Positions 15,458 to 24,837 of a stretch of DNA of 43,606 nucleotides are shown in pieces (the first letter of the stretch is position 1; each line of letters starts with the position of its first letter). A program made the translations under genes and the position numbers. Under the pieces are notes generated by a model. That model searched no databases. It was not told the origin of the DNA and saw nothing but the letters and a program-made list of their open reading frames with translations. The DNA comes from Bacteroidales bacterium (lineage in GTDB: Bacteria; Bacteroidota; Bacteroidia; Bacteroidales; GCA-2748055), in NCBI GenBank assembly GCA_016936975.1, contig JAFGWU010000015.1, forward strand, positions 1-43,606, in the 5' to 3' direction.

Positions 15458-18400
15458 TCACTCTATCCCCAGCTCCAGCATCAGGTCACGCTGTCCGTAT
15501 TGCTGGAGCAGCACGCCCATATCCTCAATCTGGGCTATCGCTTCGTAAAGTTCCCTCTGGACATTCTCCCGGAGCCGTGGTTTGAGGGTATTGTAGTAAT
15601 TTGCCTCTTCCACAAGGATCTGGTAATACTCCCTGAGAACTGCGTTTGCCTTTTCCATCTCACCGCATTTGTAATAGGCTTCAATCACACCGTCAAGATG
15701 AATCGACTCCTGCTGGTTAAGCGGAATGGTGATGCCCGAAATGTAACGGTCATAGGGCAGGACATGGTCCGGTGCGAGTTCCATGCACCTGTCGAGTACC
15801 TCAATGGCTTTTTCCTTTTCACCCTCCTCGAGAAGAGCCAGGGCGAGCCGTGTATAAATGCTCCTGAACCGGATGACGGAAAACGTCCGGATGGTATAAT
15901 AATCGAGCAGAACATCAGGCTCGTTCATCCTTCCCCACTGGAATTTATTCATCAGGTTATCATAAAGGATATCTGTATCGATCGGACTGATATCGATGTA
16001 CCTGTTGTATTCCGACCGGATGGGGACCACCCTGTAGGCCAGCCCTTCCAGCTGATAATAATTCTCCAGCCCGAGTGAGCCGTCAAATCCGCCGGATGTA
16101 AAATAGATGGGCCGCTCCCAGTAGTTGTTTGCAAATATGTCGAGCTGGGCGATGTTCCCTTTCATGATCTGATCGTTCGGGGTCAGCACAAGGCGGATTT
16201 CATTAACCACCCTGTCGGCAAAACGGGGAGAAACCGTTCCATTCTCAACCACTTTCAATGTATCAACAGGGATGATTATTTTATGGGTCGGGATATAATC
16301 CACCCGTTCACCGGTTCTGAGGGAGAGCTTCGTTCGCGGATCCTCACTTTTGATCCAGGAAATGATGTAATTGACGGTTGCCCACCTTTCATTTTCACGG
16401 ACATATATGGAGTTATTGATACCGTCTCTGTATTTGCTGAAGGGTAAAGAGATGGGCAGAGGTTCCGATTCATAATTTTTCCACTTCATCTGCTCGATAT
16501 ACCAGTCGGTATTGAAAAGCATCATGTTCACAATCCGCACGTCGGGTCTGACCCCTTCCACATCCTGCACATACCAGAGCGGAAAGGTATCATTATCGCC
16601 CACGGTATACAGGATGGCATCTTCTTTACAGGAATTCAGGTAATTCCTGGCAAAATCCCTGGCTGTATAACGTCCCGAGCGATCGTGATCATCCCAGTTC
16701 TGTGCACCCATCAATACGGGCGCCCCGAATAATGCGACCAGGAAAGCGAGTGAGGCAGCTACCCTGGGGGGGATAAACGATTTGATCAGATTGTAAATAC
16801 CGGCCACTCCGAATCCTATCCAGACGGCGAAAGCATAAAAGGAACCCGCATAGGCATAATCCCGCTCCCGGGGCTGGTAGGGTGTCTGGTTGAGGTAAAT
16901 CACAATGGCTATACCGGTAAGGATAAAGAGCGACATAATCACCCAGAAATCTTTTACACTCCTGTCGAGGTGAAAGAAAAGACCGATCAGTCCGATAATC
17001 AGGGGCAGGAAATAGTAAGTGTTTCGTGAGGGATGGTTTCTCATGCGTTCCGGAAGGTTTCTCTGGTTACCCAGCCTGGCTTCATCAATGAAATTAATGC
17101 CGCTGAGCCAGTTTCCTTCCAGGATATTTCCGTGTCCCTGGGTATCATTCTGCCTCCCGACAAAGTTCCACATAAAATACCTCAGGTACATGTGTCCGAT
17201 CTGGTAACGGAACAAAAATTCAAGATTATCGGCATAGGTTGGATGATCGATGTCTTTTATGGTTCCGAATTCGGAATAAGCCTGCTTGTGGGAAGATTCC
17301 CTGCTATACATCCTTGGCAGGAGAACCTTGTTCCCTTCAAAAACGAGTTCCGGCTTCCGGTAAGCAATTTCGTACCGGTTATTCTCCTTATCCAGGGTGT
17401 AAACCGGTTTCTTATATTCCACATTTTTTATTGTGGCATTATATAAATGTCCCCTCATCAGCGGACGATCACCATACTGCTCCCGGTTGAGGTAGGAGAG
17501 CAGGGCGTAAACGTTTTCAGGGCGGTTCTCGTTCATGGGCGGTGAGGCAAGCGACCTGATCACAATCACCGCATAGGAGGAATATCCGATCATGATGACC
17601 ATGAGACTTACCAGGACGGTGTTCCAGAGACTGTTTTCCTTCCTGAACTGGGTGAAGTATATTCCAAATATAACTGCTCCCGTAAGCAGGGTCACGTAAA
17701 TAACCAACCCGGTATTGAAATGCAGTCCGACCCTGTTTGTAAAGAAATTTTCAAACCAGGTTGCCACCCTGATCAGTCCGGGAATGACGCCGTACATGAT
17801 TAAAAGAAGAATGACGGCAGAGATGACAATGGCATAAACCACTCCTTTGCCGGTCACTTCATATTTGCGGAAATAGTAAACCAAAACAATAGCCGGAATG
17901 GCAAGGAGGTTAAGAAGATGTACTCCGATGGAGAGCCCGATGAGGTAGGCGATCAGGATCAGCCACCGGTTGGCATGAGGCTCATCCGCTACATTTTCCC
18001 ATTTAAGGATGGCCCAGAATACCAGGGCCGTGAAAAGAGAAGAGGTGGCATAGACCTCTCCTTCAACAGCGGAAAACCAGAAGGTATCGGAAAATGTCAG
18101 GGCCATGGCTCCCACAAACCCACTGCCGAAAATTATCAGCAGGTTTTCAGTTTTCAGGTCCGTATCCGATTTGATATAGATCTTTCTGAGAAGGTGGGTA
18201 ATGGTCCAGAACAGGAACAGGATGGTAAAGGCACTGGCCAGGGCCGATACGGCATTGATCATTTTTGCAACCTGGCCGGTGTCGGAGGCAAACAGGGAAA
18301 AGACCCTTCCGATTAGCATAAACAGAGGTGCTCCCGGCGGGTGCCCAACCTGCAACTTGTATGAACTGGCTATGAACTCACCGCAGTCCCATAAGGATAC

Positions 18401-18490
18401 CGTGGGTTCAAGGGTGAGAAAATAAACGGTCAGGGCAATGGCAAAACTCAGCCAACCTGTTATTAAATTCAGTTTCCTGTAAGCGTCCAT
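15458..18490 (-). CDS. DUF2723 polytopic membrane protein with C-terminal TPR-like region
   Basis: A 1010-aa inner-membrane protein of the DUF2723 family, common in Bacteroidetes. The first membrane segment is followed by WDCGEFIAS (residues 34-42) and GHPPGAPLF (49-57), the conserved acidic and proline motifs of this GT-C-like fold. About a dozen hydrophobic segments cover the first 600 residues. A soluble tail follows, ending in helical repeats that look like TPRs (LALLEEGEKEKAIEVLDRCMEL). The eukaryotic relative TMEM260 is a protein O-mannosyltransferase, so a lipid-linked sugar transferase role outside the membrane, perhaps in protein O-glycosylation, is plausible but not shown. Confidence 0.82.
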   Translation of the reverse strand: MDAYRKLNLITGWLSFAIALTVYFLTLEPTVSLWDCGEFIASSYKLQVGHPPGAPLFMLIGRVFSLFASDTGQVAKMINAVSALASAFTILFLFWTITHLLRKIYIKSDTDLKTENLLIIFGSGFVGAMALTFSDTFWFSAVEGEVYATSSLFTALVFWAILKWENVADEPHANRWLILIAYLIGLSIGVHLLNLLAIPAIVLVYYFRKYEVTGKGVVYAIVISAVILLLIMYGVIPGLIRVATWFENFFTNRVGLHFNTGLVIYVTLLTGAVIFGIYFTQFRKENSLWNTVLVSLMVIMIGYSSYAVIVIRSLASPPMNENRPENVYALLSYLNREQYGDRPLMRGHLYNATIKNVEYKKPVYTLDKENNRYEIAYRKPELVFEGNKVLLPRMYSRESSHKQAYSEFGTIKDIDHPTYADNLEFLFRYQIGHMYLRYFMWNFVGRQNDTQGHGNILEGNWLSGINFIDEARLGNQRNLPERMRNHPSRNTYYFLPLIIGLIGLFFHLDRSVKDFWVIMSLFILTGIAIVIYLNQTPYQPRERDYAYAGSFYAFAVWIGFGVAGIYNLIKSFIPPRVAASLAFLVALFGAPVLMGAQNWDDHDRSGRYTARDFARNYLNSCKEDAILYTVGDNDTFPLWYVQDVEGVRPDVRIVNMMLFNTDWYIEQMKWKNYESEPLPISLPFSKYRDGINNSIYVRENERWATVNYIISWIKSEDPRTKLSLRTGERVDYIPTHKIIIPVDTLKVVENGTVSPRFADRVVNEIRLVLTPNDQIMKGNIAQLDIFANNYWERPIYFTSGGFDGSLGLENYYQLEGLAYRVVPIRSEYNRYIDISPIDTDILYDNLMNKFQWGRMNEPDVLLDYYTIRTFSVIRFRSIYTRLALALLEEGEKEKAIEVLDRCMELAPDHVLPYDRYISGITIPLNQQESIHLDGVIEAYYKCGEMEKANAVLREYYQILVEEANYYNTLKPRLRENVQRELYEAIAQIEDMGVLLQQYGQRDLMLELGIE

Positions 18491-18602
18491 GGGAAAGCAG
18501 TATGTCCGAAACCATATTATCGGTAACGAAAATAACGCTTTTTTCCTGAGAATCGTTAAAAAAGAGATAAATCAGAATAGAGGGCGGATATAGAAATGAA
18601 GT

Positions 18603-18610
18603 TATATTTG
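18603..18610 (+). promoter_or_regulatory. Bacteroidetes-type -7 box
   Basis: TATATTTG matches TAnnTTTG exactly. Transcription would begin near 18617, at the first in-frame ATG (18618), which favours the ATG at 18651 as the true start of the following gene. Confidence 0.45.
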
Positions 18611-18650
18611 TCAGGATATGTTAACCGGACATTCCCTGGTGAGAGACAAA

Positions 18651-21548
18651 ATGAAATACGGCATGGATATATTAAAACGGGCCCTCGTGTCTTTTGTCTT
18701 TCTGATCAGTTTTGTACAGGCAGGATTGTGTCAGTTTTATGAATACGGTCAGGATGCCGGATCGCTGAGGTGGAATCATTTCAGAACATCCCATTGCAGG
18801 ATTATTTATCCCCGGGGGATCGATAGTGTGGCCGTGGCATTTGCTGCAAAACTGGAATATTTCTACCCTTATCAGGGAGAAGTTATGAACCATTATCACC
18901 GGCCGATTCCGGTGATCATTCACAATGAAGCCAGTTTTTCGAATGGCGTTTTTGTATGGGCCCCCAAAAGGCTGGAGATTTTCACCAATCCCGATCCGAA
19001 CGGCTATGCAGAGGACTGGCTCAACCAGCTGGCCCTGCATGAGGGGCGGCATGCCTTTCAAATTGATAAGCTTGACCGGGGCTTTGCAAGGGTGCTTTCC
19101 GTTCTCGGCGGTGAACAGGTTGTGGGGGCTATGGCAGGTTTTCTTCCCTACTGGTATCTTGAAGGAGATGCAGTGGATGCCGAAACACGTTTTTCGGAAT
19201 CGGGAAGAGGCCGTCAGCCGGAATTTGAAATGGAAATCAAGGCCCAGTTGCTGGAAGAAAAAAAAGTCTATTCCTATTCCAAGGCAACCCTCGGCTCCTA
19301 TAAAGACCATGTTCCAAACCATTATCAGATGGGATACCTGATGGTCAGGTATGGCAGGATCATGCACGGGAATAAGCTATGGAACGATTTTCAGCAGAAA
19401 GTGGCCACAAGGCCGTACCTGCTGGTTCCGACATACCTGGCAATGAAGCAGAATCAGGCCGGTTCCAAAACCAGTTTATACCGGAACGCTCTCGAATATT
19501 ACCGTCAGCACTGGATTAAACAGGGAACCTGGAGGCTGACCAACGATTTTCACCAGTGGAACAGGGATCCCGGAAGATTTTATACAAGTTATAATTTCCC
19601 GGGTTATATATCCAATTCGCTGGTGATAACCTGCAAGACCGGAATAAATCAGATTCCGGAATTTGTTTTACTGGGGAAAAACGGAGAGGAAAAGCGCGTC
19701 TATCGTCCGGGGATTCTGAACTCGGGCAGAATCTCCTCTTTTGGAGATATGGTTGCGTGGGATGAATTCGTCCCCGACGAACGGTGGAGCAACCGGAACT
19801 ATTCCGTGATCAAAACCTTGAATATCGGAACGGGACAGGTTAGAAACCTGGGCAGAAAAACCCGCTATTATGCACCCTCATTCTCAAAAGACGGCAAAAG
19901 GATTGCGGCGGTTGAGCAGGATGAACGGTACAGGTTCAGCCTCGTGGTTCTTGACCTCGAAGGACGGGTCCGTCATCAAATCCCTTCCCCGGAAAATTGT
20001 TTCATTCAACATCCTGCTTGGATGGAGCGGGATTCGGCCATCGTAGTAACCATGACCAACAGTGAAGGAAAATTCCTGGTCGCTTATTCTTTTTCCGGCA
20101 AACGGTGGGTTCAGCTGTTTCACAGCGGATTCGACAATATCTCCTACCCGGTTGTAAGCAGGGAGAGAATATTCTTCAACGGTACCTTTACAGGGATTGA
20201 TAACATTTTTTGCCTGGACCTCCGGGATAACCGGGTGTACCAGGTAACCTCCTCCAGATTCGGTGGATTCCAGCCCCAGATTTCCCCGGATGGAACATCC
20301 ATTATTCTGGCTGACTACAGTGCATGGGGTTATAATGTTAAAAGCCTTGACCTGGAATATGGTCTCTGGAAACCCCTTGAAGAGGTCAGGGATCATACAG
20401 AGCAGATCAATTATGAGCCAACCGAAAAGGAGAAGAATATTGTGGAAGGGGCAATCCTTCCTGATCATAACAGGTATGATATCAAACCTTACCGGAAGGT
20501 TCTTCATCCTTTTAAATTCCATTCCTGGCTGCCCCTCTATTTTGACTATCTGAATCCGGGGCTCGCTTTTTCCCCGGAGGATCTTCCGGCCAGTCCCGGT
20601 TTTTCCCTGCTCTCCCAGAACCATCTTACAACGGTGGTGAGTCAGTTCGGATACGAATACCGGGAAGGATATCATTATCTGCATTCAGGATTACAGATGA
20701 AGGGACGCTACCCTGCAATGAATCTTTCGGCCCACTACGGCGGATTGCCCAGAATACTGAATCCTGTGCAGAATGACTCGTTGATCCTGAAGCCAGACAA
20801 CCTTGAGTTCAATGCAGAGGTGTATATCCCCTGGCGGTTGAATACCGGCAAATTCATAACCTTTCTTCAGCCGCTCATCGATTACACATACCGCACCGAT
20901 TACCAGTATTACGACAATGAAGGGATCTATCTCCCGGGGGCACACTATATGCGGTATAACCTTTTCGCCTCCTCCTACCTGAGGATGGGCCGACTGGATA
21001 TTCTTCCCCGGGCAGGGTTTAATGCTTCTGCCAGCTACTCCCATTCTCCTTTTAACCACCAGGTTTACGGGTCGGAAGTTCTGGGAAGCCTGTCAGCCTA
21101 CCTGCCCGGAATACTGAGGCACCATGCCATTAAGATTAACCTGAGTTATTATGCCCAGAATCCGGTGAATCGTTCAAAGCCTAATTTTCGCTACATCATT
21201 GCTCCGCCAAGAGGAATGGATGTCGTTTACGGGATCAATCTCAGAAAGTGGACGCTCGATTATGTTTTTCCCATCCTCTATCCCGATCTTAATATTGAGG
21301 GATGGTTTTATCTGACCAGAATAAGGGGAGCCCTCTGGGCCGACAGGATGACAGGAACAGATGTCATCGTTCTGGAGCCCAATCCGCATTATGAGGATTT
21401 AACATACAAAACTTACGGCATTGAACTGGTAACGGATTTTCACCTGTTCCGGCTGGCTTTTCCGCTTACCGTGGGCAGCCGGATATGCTATCTTCCGGAT
21501 AAGAATGATTTTACCTTCGAATGGATATACTCCGTAGACATCAATTAG
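18651..21548 (+). CDS. Outer-membrane HEXXH metalloprotease-like protein with propeller and C-terminal barrel
   Basis: A large exported protein in three parts, with residues numbered from the upstream in-frame ATG at 18618. First comes a signal peptide (ALVSFVFLISFVQAGLCQ), then a gluzincin-like domain whose zinc site HEGRH is at 141-145 and whose likely third ligand is E182 or E189 in WYLEGDAVDAE. From about 330 to 640 there are beta-propeller-like repeats (for example FGGFQPQISPDGTSIILADY, a TolB/WD40-like blade). The rest is rich in alternating aromatic/polar strands, consistent with an outer-membrane beta-barrel (it ends FTFEWIYSVDIN). An outer-membrane-anchored peptidase or chaperone is the best guess; substrate unknown. 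I chose the ATG at 18651 because the -7 box lies too close to 18618. The TAG stop shares bases with the convergent gene. Confidence 0.75.
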   Translation: MKYGMDILKRALVSFVFLISFVQAGLCQFYEYGQDAGSLRWNHFRTSHCRIIYPRGIDSVAVAFAAKLEYFYPYQGEVMNHYHRPIPVIIHNEASFSNGVFVWAPKRLEIFTNPDPNGYAEDWLNQLALHEGRHAFQIDKLDRGFARVLSVLGGEQVVGAMAGFLPYWYLEGDAVDAETRFSESGRGRQPEFEMEIKAQLLEEKKVYSYSKATLGSYKDHVPNHYQMGYLMVRYGRIMHGNKLWNDFQQKVATRPYLLVPTYLAMKQNQAGSKTSLYRNALEYYRQHWIKQGTWRLTNDFHQWNRDPGRFYTSYNFPGYISNSLVITCKTGINQIPEFVLLGKNGEEKRVYRPGILNSGRISSFGDMVAWDEFVPDERWSNRNYSVIKTLNIGTGQVRNLGRKTRYYAPSFSKDGKRIAAVEQDERYRFSLVVLDLEGRVRHQIPSPENCFIQHPAWMERDSAIVVTMTNSEGKFLVAYSFSGKRWVQLFHSGFDNISYPVVSRERIFFNGTFTGIDNIFCLDLRDNRVYQVTSSRFGGFQPQISPDGTSIILADYSAWGYNVKSLDLEYGLWKPLEEVRDHTEQINYEPTEKEKNIVEGAILPDHNRYDIKPYRKVLHPFKFHSWLPLYFDYLNPGLAFSPEDLPASPGFSLLSQNHLTTVVSQFGYEYREGYHYLHSGLQMKGRYPAMNLSAHYGGLPRILNPVQNDSLILKPDNLEFNAEVYIPWRLNTGKFITFLQPLIDYTYRTDYQYYDNEGIYLPGAHYMRYNLFASSYLRMGRLDILPRAGFNASASYSHSPFNHQVYGSEVLGSLSAYLPGILRHHAIKINLSYYAQNPVNRSKPNFRYIIAPPRGMDVVYGINLRKWTLDYVFPILYPDLNIEGWFYLTRIRGALWADRMTGTDVIVLEPNPHYEDLTYKTYGIELVTDFHLFRLAFPLTVGSRICYLPDKNDFTFEWIYSVDIN

Positions 21549-22129
21549 TTGCCTGAAGAAAATTCATGGTTGATGGTGAAGTACCCGGGATAGGAAATGT
21601 TTTGTCCGCCAATTGAAATATAGGGTTTTATCTGCATGCTCAGCCGTGTGGGTTCTCCTCCGGCTTCCATGAGATTCAGGCCGAAATTCAGCATGGTCCT
21701 TGGGTTGTCGCCCTCCAGAAATTCAAACAGATCGGTTTGAATCTGGATGGGAACGATGGTTGTCCCGCCATTGGGGGCAACCTCTATGCGGTTATTGATT
21801 ACCCCGTCGGAAACCCTTACGTCGTCGATGAAGGCAATCCAGTCGATCTGGTTAACAGCCGCTGTGGCCAGTCCGGGATTTTTCACCTCCACATTGGCTG
21901 TGATGGAAAATGGAAGGGTCCCCCGCAGGATATTGGCCACCAGGGCCTGTCCTTCGATAAAGGAAAAATCGGAAAATGCTTTTTTTGTGGTTACATCTAT
22001 GCCCGACAGGGTCGGGTTTTGAGCTGAGTGAAAACGGAACTCACATTTCGTAAGGGCTGTAAGTTCCGACAGGATAGCACATCCCGAAAGGGACAGCGAC
22101 AGGAATAACAGTGATGCAATTTTTTTCAT
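21545..22129 (-). CDS. LEA-type-2/WHy-like lipoprotein
   Basis: 194-aa putative lipoprotein: a hydrophobic signal ends in the lipobox LSGC with acylated Cys17. The mature part is a small beta-sandwich of LEA-14 (water stress and hypersensitive response) type: LPFSITANVEVKNPG is the classic strand with N-P-N-like turn, then VAPNGGTTIVPIQIQTDL. Such proteins sit in the periplasm or on the outer membrane; function is unknown. Its stop overlaps the stop of the convergent barrel protein by 4 bp. A -7 box lies 89 bp upstream. Confidence 0.75.
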   Translation of the reverse strand: MKKIASLLFLSLSLSGCAILSELTALTKCEFRFHSAQNPTLSGIDVTTKKAFSDFSFIEGQALVANILRGTLPFSITANVEVKNPGLATAAVNQIDWIAFIDDVRVSDGVINNRIEVAPNGGTTIVPIQIQTDLFEFLEGDNPRTMLNFGLNLMEAGGEPTRLSMQIKPYISIGGQNISYPGYFTINHEFSSGN

Positions 22130-22217
22130 GGGATTATCAGCCAGAAAATTAAATATAAATAACTTAACCGGAGTTTAAGCCGTTCTGTAAATGTATAAAA
22201 TTTAAGATTAGGTAAAC

Positions 22218-22225
22218 CAAATGTA
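22218..22225 (-). promoter_or_regulatory. Bacteroidetes-type -7 box for the LEA-like lipoprotein
   Basis: The minus strand reads TACATTTG, an exact TAnnTTTG, in the 145-bp divergent gap. The leader would be about 80 nt. Confidence 0.35.
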
Positions 22226-22274
22226 TCTTATTTATATGGAAGAGTGATGCAATGGAAGGAATAAAGGGTGTGAT

Positions 22275-23072
22275 ATGGAAAGAAGATTATATTTTTGCAG
22301 TGATTACATGAGCGAACTGTTTTCATATCGTCGGAAGGGAATTGTGGAGTGGTTTAAGGAGAACCGGATGGCGGTTCTTTACACCCTGATTTTTCATCTC
22401 CTGGTACTGATTATTCTCATTTTTGCGAAGGTGGAGAAATTAAAGCAGATCCGGGAGCTGGGCGTCCTGATCAGTTTTGAAGAGAAAACCATTGAGCAGA
22501 TTCTTGAAGAAGAGCAAATTGAGGTACCGGCTGAATTCCTGGAAATGATCAACCGGCGAAGGGAACTGGCCAGTAACAGGGCCGTCAATATCGGGGTGGA
22601 TGATCCGTTCAACCGGGAAATATCAACCGACGAATATTTAAATCAGCTTTTGCAGGAACTGGAGGAAGGAAGGGATGAAGAGATTATTCAAGACAGGGAG
22701 CGATGGAAGGAGATCCTGGAATCGGGAGGTTATCTGGAACCTTCCCCGGAACCGGATGAAGAAGAACCACCCTATACCGGTCCCACCACCATCACATTCA
22801 GATTTTTGGATGCACCACTGAAGCGGGAGAAAACTTATCTTATGGTTCCGGTCTATAAATGCCAGGGGGCCGGCCTGGTGAGGGTTGAGGCTGTGGTGGC
22901 GCGGGATGGTTCCGTACTGGAAGCTGATGTGAAAGGCTTTCCCGAGGGAGAGGATGCACAATGTTTTGCAAGGGCCGCCCTGGAAGCCGCGCTGGCATCG
23001 CGGTTCCGGGTGGAACCGCGCGCCCCGGAAAAGCAAAGGGTCGAGATCACCTATAGCTTTATTGCCCAGTAA
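22275..23072 (+). CDS. TonB-family energy transducer-like protein
   Basis: Single-span inner-membrane protein: a short cytoplasmic lead, one hydrophobic helix (AVLYTLIFHLLVLIILIFA, about residues 34-52), a long acidic periplasmic linker rich in Glu (EEKTIEQILEEEQIEVP) and a TonB-C-like final domain (VRVEAVVARDGSVLEADV ... CFARAALEAALASRFRVEP). TonB proteins pass proton-motive energy to outer-membrane receptors. No ExbB, ExbD or TonB-dependent receptor is nearby, and the linker is Glu-rich instead of Pro-rich, so the partner is unknown. The ATG at 22308 (MSELFSYRRKG) is an equally possible start. The 3' end overlaps the convergent GT9 gene by 14 bp. Confidence 0.75.
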   Translation: MERRLYFCSDYMSELFSYRRKGIVEWFKENRMAVLYTLIFHLLVLIILIFAKVEKLKQIRELGVLISFEEKTIEQILEEEQIEVPAEFLEMINRRRELASNRAVNIGVDDPFNREISTDEYLNQLLQELEEGRDEEIIQDRERWKEILESGGYLEPSPEPDEEEPPYTGPTTITFRFLDAPLKREKTYLMVPVYKCQGAGLVRVEAVVARDGSVLEADVKGFPEGEDAQCFARAALEAALASRFRVEPRAPEKQRVEITYSFIAQ

Positions 23073-24051
23073 AGAGATGATTGGCTTTATCGGCGATTCC
23101 GGGGATGTCCTGCTCATTCATGCACCTGAAATGTTTTCGGGGGCATGTGCGGTATCCGATTTTTGAACAGGGCCGGCACCGTAATCCCTTCACTTCGAAA
23201 ATGACCGAATCCCTGTCTGCACGATAGGGAGCCATACCAAAAGCCGGAACGGTATTTCCCCATACCGACAGGATTTTCTTTTTAAAGGCCGCTGCAATGT
23301 GCATCATCCCTGTATCGTGCGTAATAACCAGGCGGGACTGCCGTATGATGGAGGCCGACTGGTTGACAGAGAAACCACCGGAAGCATTGAAGATGGCCTT
23401 TGAAGGAGATGCACTGCAGATAAATTCTCCCACCTCCCGGTCTTCAGGCCCTCCCACAATGATAATCGGGTGTTCGATCAATCCCGCCAGCTCAACCAGT
23501 TTCTCCCGGGGTAATTTCTTGGTGTTATGACGGGCACCAATGGCAAGTGCGATGTAACCCTGGTTAAAAACATCGCCCAGGGCTGCAATGTCCACCTCTT
23601 CGGCAGGCGGAATAAAATAATCCAATCCCCTTCCGTCATCCTTAACATCAAAAAGTTCAATGGTTTTCAGGTAACGGTCCACGATATGTGTGCCGGGCAT
23701 CCGGTCGATCTTCAGATGAACCAGAAGCCATTTCCTGAAATTGATCTTATTGACGACAAAACTGACGGTGCCGAGCCTGTTCTTAACGATTGCGGAACGG
23801 ATGTTATGATGAAGATCAATAATATAATCTACAGGTTCTGCTTTCAGCTGGCGAATGAATTCGTTAAGGTTGCCCGAGTACAGGTGGAGATGATCGATAT
23901 ACGGATTTGACTCCAGGATGGGAGCATACTGCTCTTTGGTAAGGTAATGAATGACGGAATCCCCGACCTGGGTTTTCAGTATTCTGACAATGGGAGTGGT
24001 CAGAACAATATCACCGATGGAACTGAAACGGATGATTAAAAAGGATATCAT
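23059..24051 (-). CDS. Glycosyltransferase family 9 (heptosyltransferase-like)
   Basis: Cytoplasmic GT-B enzyme of the LPS heptosyltransferase family, likely adding a sugar to lipid A core or another surface glycan. The N-terminal FLIIRFSSIGDIVLTTPIV is the family signature, and the donor-site segment THDTGMMHIAAA (about residues 245-256) followed by SVWGNTVP is typical. The C-terminus has the Bacteroidetes-type cysteine block CRPCSKIGYRTCPRKHFRCM. Its ATG abuts the stop of the alpha/beta hydrolase, so it is the last gene of the atpD-atpC-hydrolase-GT9 run. Acceptor and sugar cannot be told from sequence. Confidence 0.87.
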   Translation of the reverse strand: MISFLIIRFSSIGDIVLTTPIVRILKTQVGDSVIHYLTKEQYAPILESNPYIDHLHLYSGNLNEFIRQLKAEPVDYIIDLHHNIRSAIVKNRLGTVSFVVNKINFRKWLLVHLKIDRMPGTHIVDRYLKTIELFDVKDDGRGLDYFIPPAEEVDIAALGDVFNQGYIALAIGARHNTKKLPREKLVELAGLIEHPIIIVGGPEDREVGEFICSASPSKAIFNASGGFSVNQSASIIRQSRLVITHDTGMMHIAAAFKKKILSVWGNTVPAFGMAPYRADRDSVIFEVKGLRCRPCSKIGYRTCPRKHFRCMNEQDIPGIADKANHLFTGQ

Positions 24052-24837
24052 CTATATCAGGTCCTTAAAGAAAAGCAGCAGAGCCAGCCAGTATTCTGAA
24101 TTGTGTTGGTTTTTTGGGCCGAGGGCCGCTGTGCCGCGGAGACCCTGCCCGAGCTCCGGTTTGAAAAGGGTCTTGTAGGCTTCGTCAATATTGGAAGCAA
24201 GCTCCTCCATATACGGGAATTCTGGTTCACTGGAAGCGATAAATACCGGTTTGGAGAGACCGGAAATGGTATCCCTGATCGTCAGGACCGGCTGAAAATA
24301 TTCACCGGGACTGAAGGCAACCACGGCGCGGACCAGCTCGCTGGATTTGGCCAGCTTAAGGCTAAGGGATGCATTGGCACAGCTCCCAAGCAGAATTACC
24401 GGTTTCCCTGACAATTCATGGGCATACTGAACTGACGCAAGAATGTCTTTTTCCACATCGCTGAAATCGGTGGCGCATTTTTGTTCCCTGCAGCGTTTGA
24501 CGGTTTCGTTGGAAATGTTGTTGGCAAAACCCCCGTTCCTCAAATCCACGGCCAGACAGTTATAATCCATTTTACATAACCTGGGGGCAATATTACCGAA
24601 TTCGCCCCGGCTTGAATTCTGTTCATGCAGGAGGATGATATAAGGATTCTCAGCGGAATTCATATAGATATCAGCAGTGATGACCAGTCCGTCGGAAGCT
24701 TTAAAAGTAACGGACCTTTTGCGGATGACATCAAAGGAACTCAATCCCTGTGACAGAATCAGGATGGCTGTTACAGCTATGATTCGCGCCGTTGCCGTTC
24801 CGCGACCCGATTTATAAAGTCTTTTCTGCAAGTACAA
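24052..24837 (-). CDS. Alpha/beta-hydrolase, membrane-anchored or exported
   Basis: 261-aa putative alpha/beta-hydrolase of the prolyl-oligopeptidase/dienelactone-hydrolase kind. After a basic lead and one hydrophobic segment (RIIAVTAILILSQGLSSF) come the strands ADIYMNS and PYIILLHEQ, the oxyanion region, and a nucleophile elbow GSCAN at 151-155, where the usual G-x-S-x-G is replaced and Cys153 sits at the nucleophile place. Candidate partners are E204 or E206 and H245. The ATG overlaps the end of atpC by 26 bp and no other Met precedes residue 59, so coupling to atpC seems real. Substrate unknown; it might be catalytically altered. Confidence 0.65.
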   Translation of the reverse strand: MYLQKRLYKSGRGTATARIIAVTAILILSQGLSSFDVIRKRSVTFKASDGLVITADIYMNSAENPYIILLHEQNSSRGEFGNIAPRLCKMDYNCLAVDLRNGGFANNISNETVKRCREQKCATDFSDVEKDILASVQYAHELSGKPVILLGSCANASLSLKLAKSSELVRAVVAFSPGEYFQPVLTIRDTISGLSKPVFIASSEPEFPYMEELASNIDEAYKTLFKPELGQGLRGTAALGPKNQHNSEYWLALLLFFKDLI

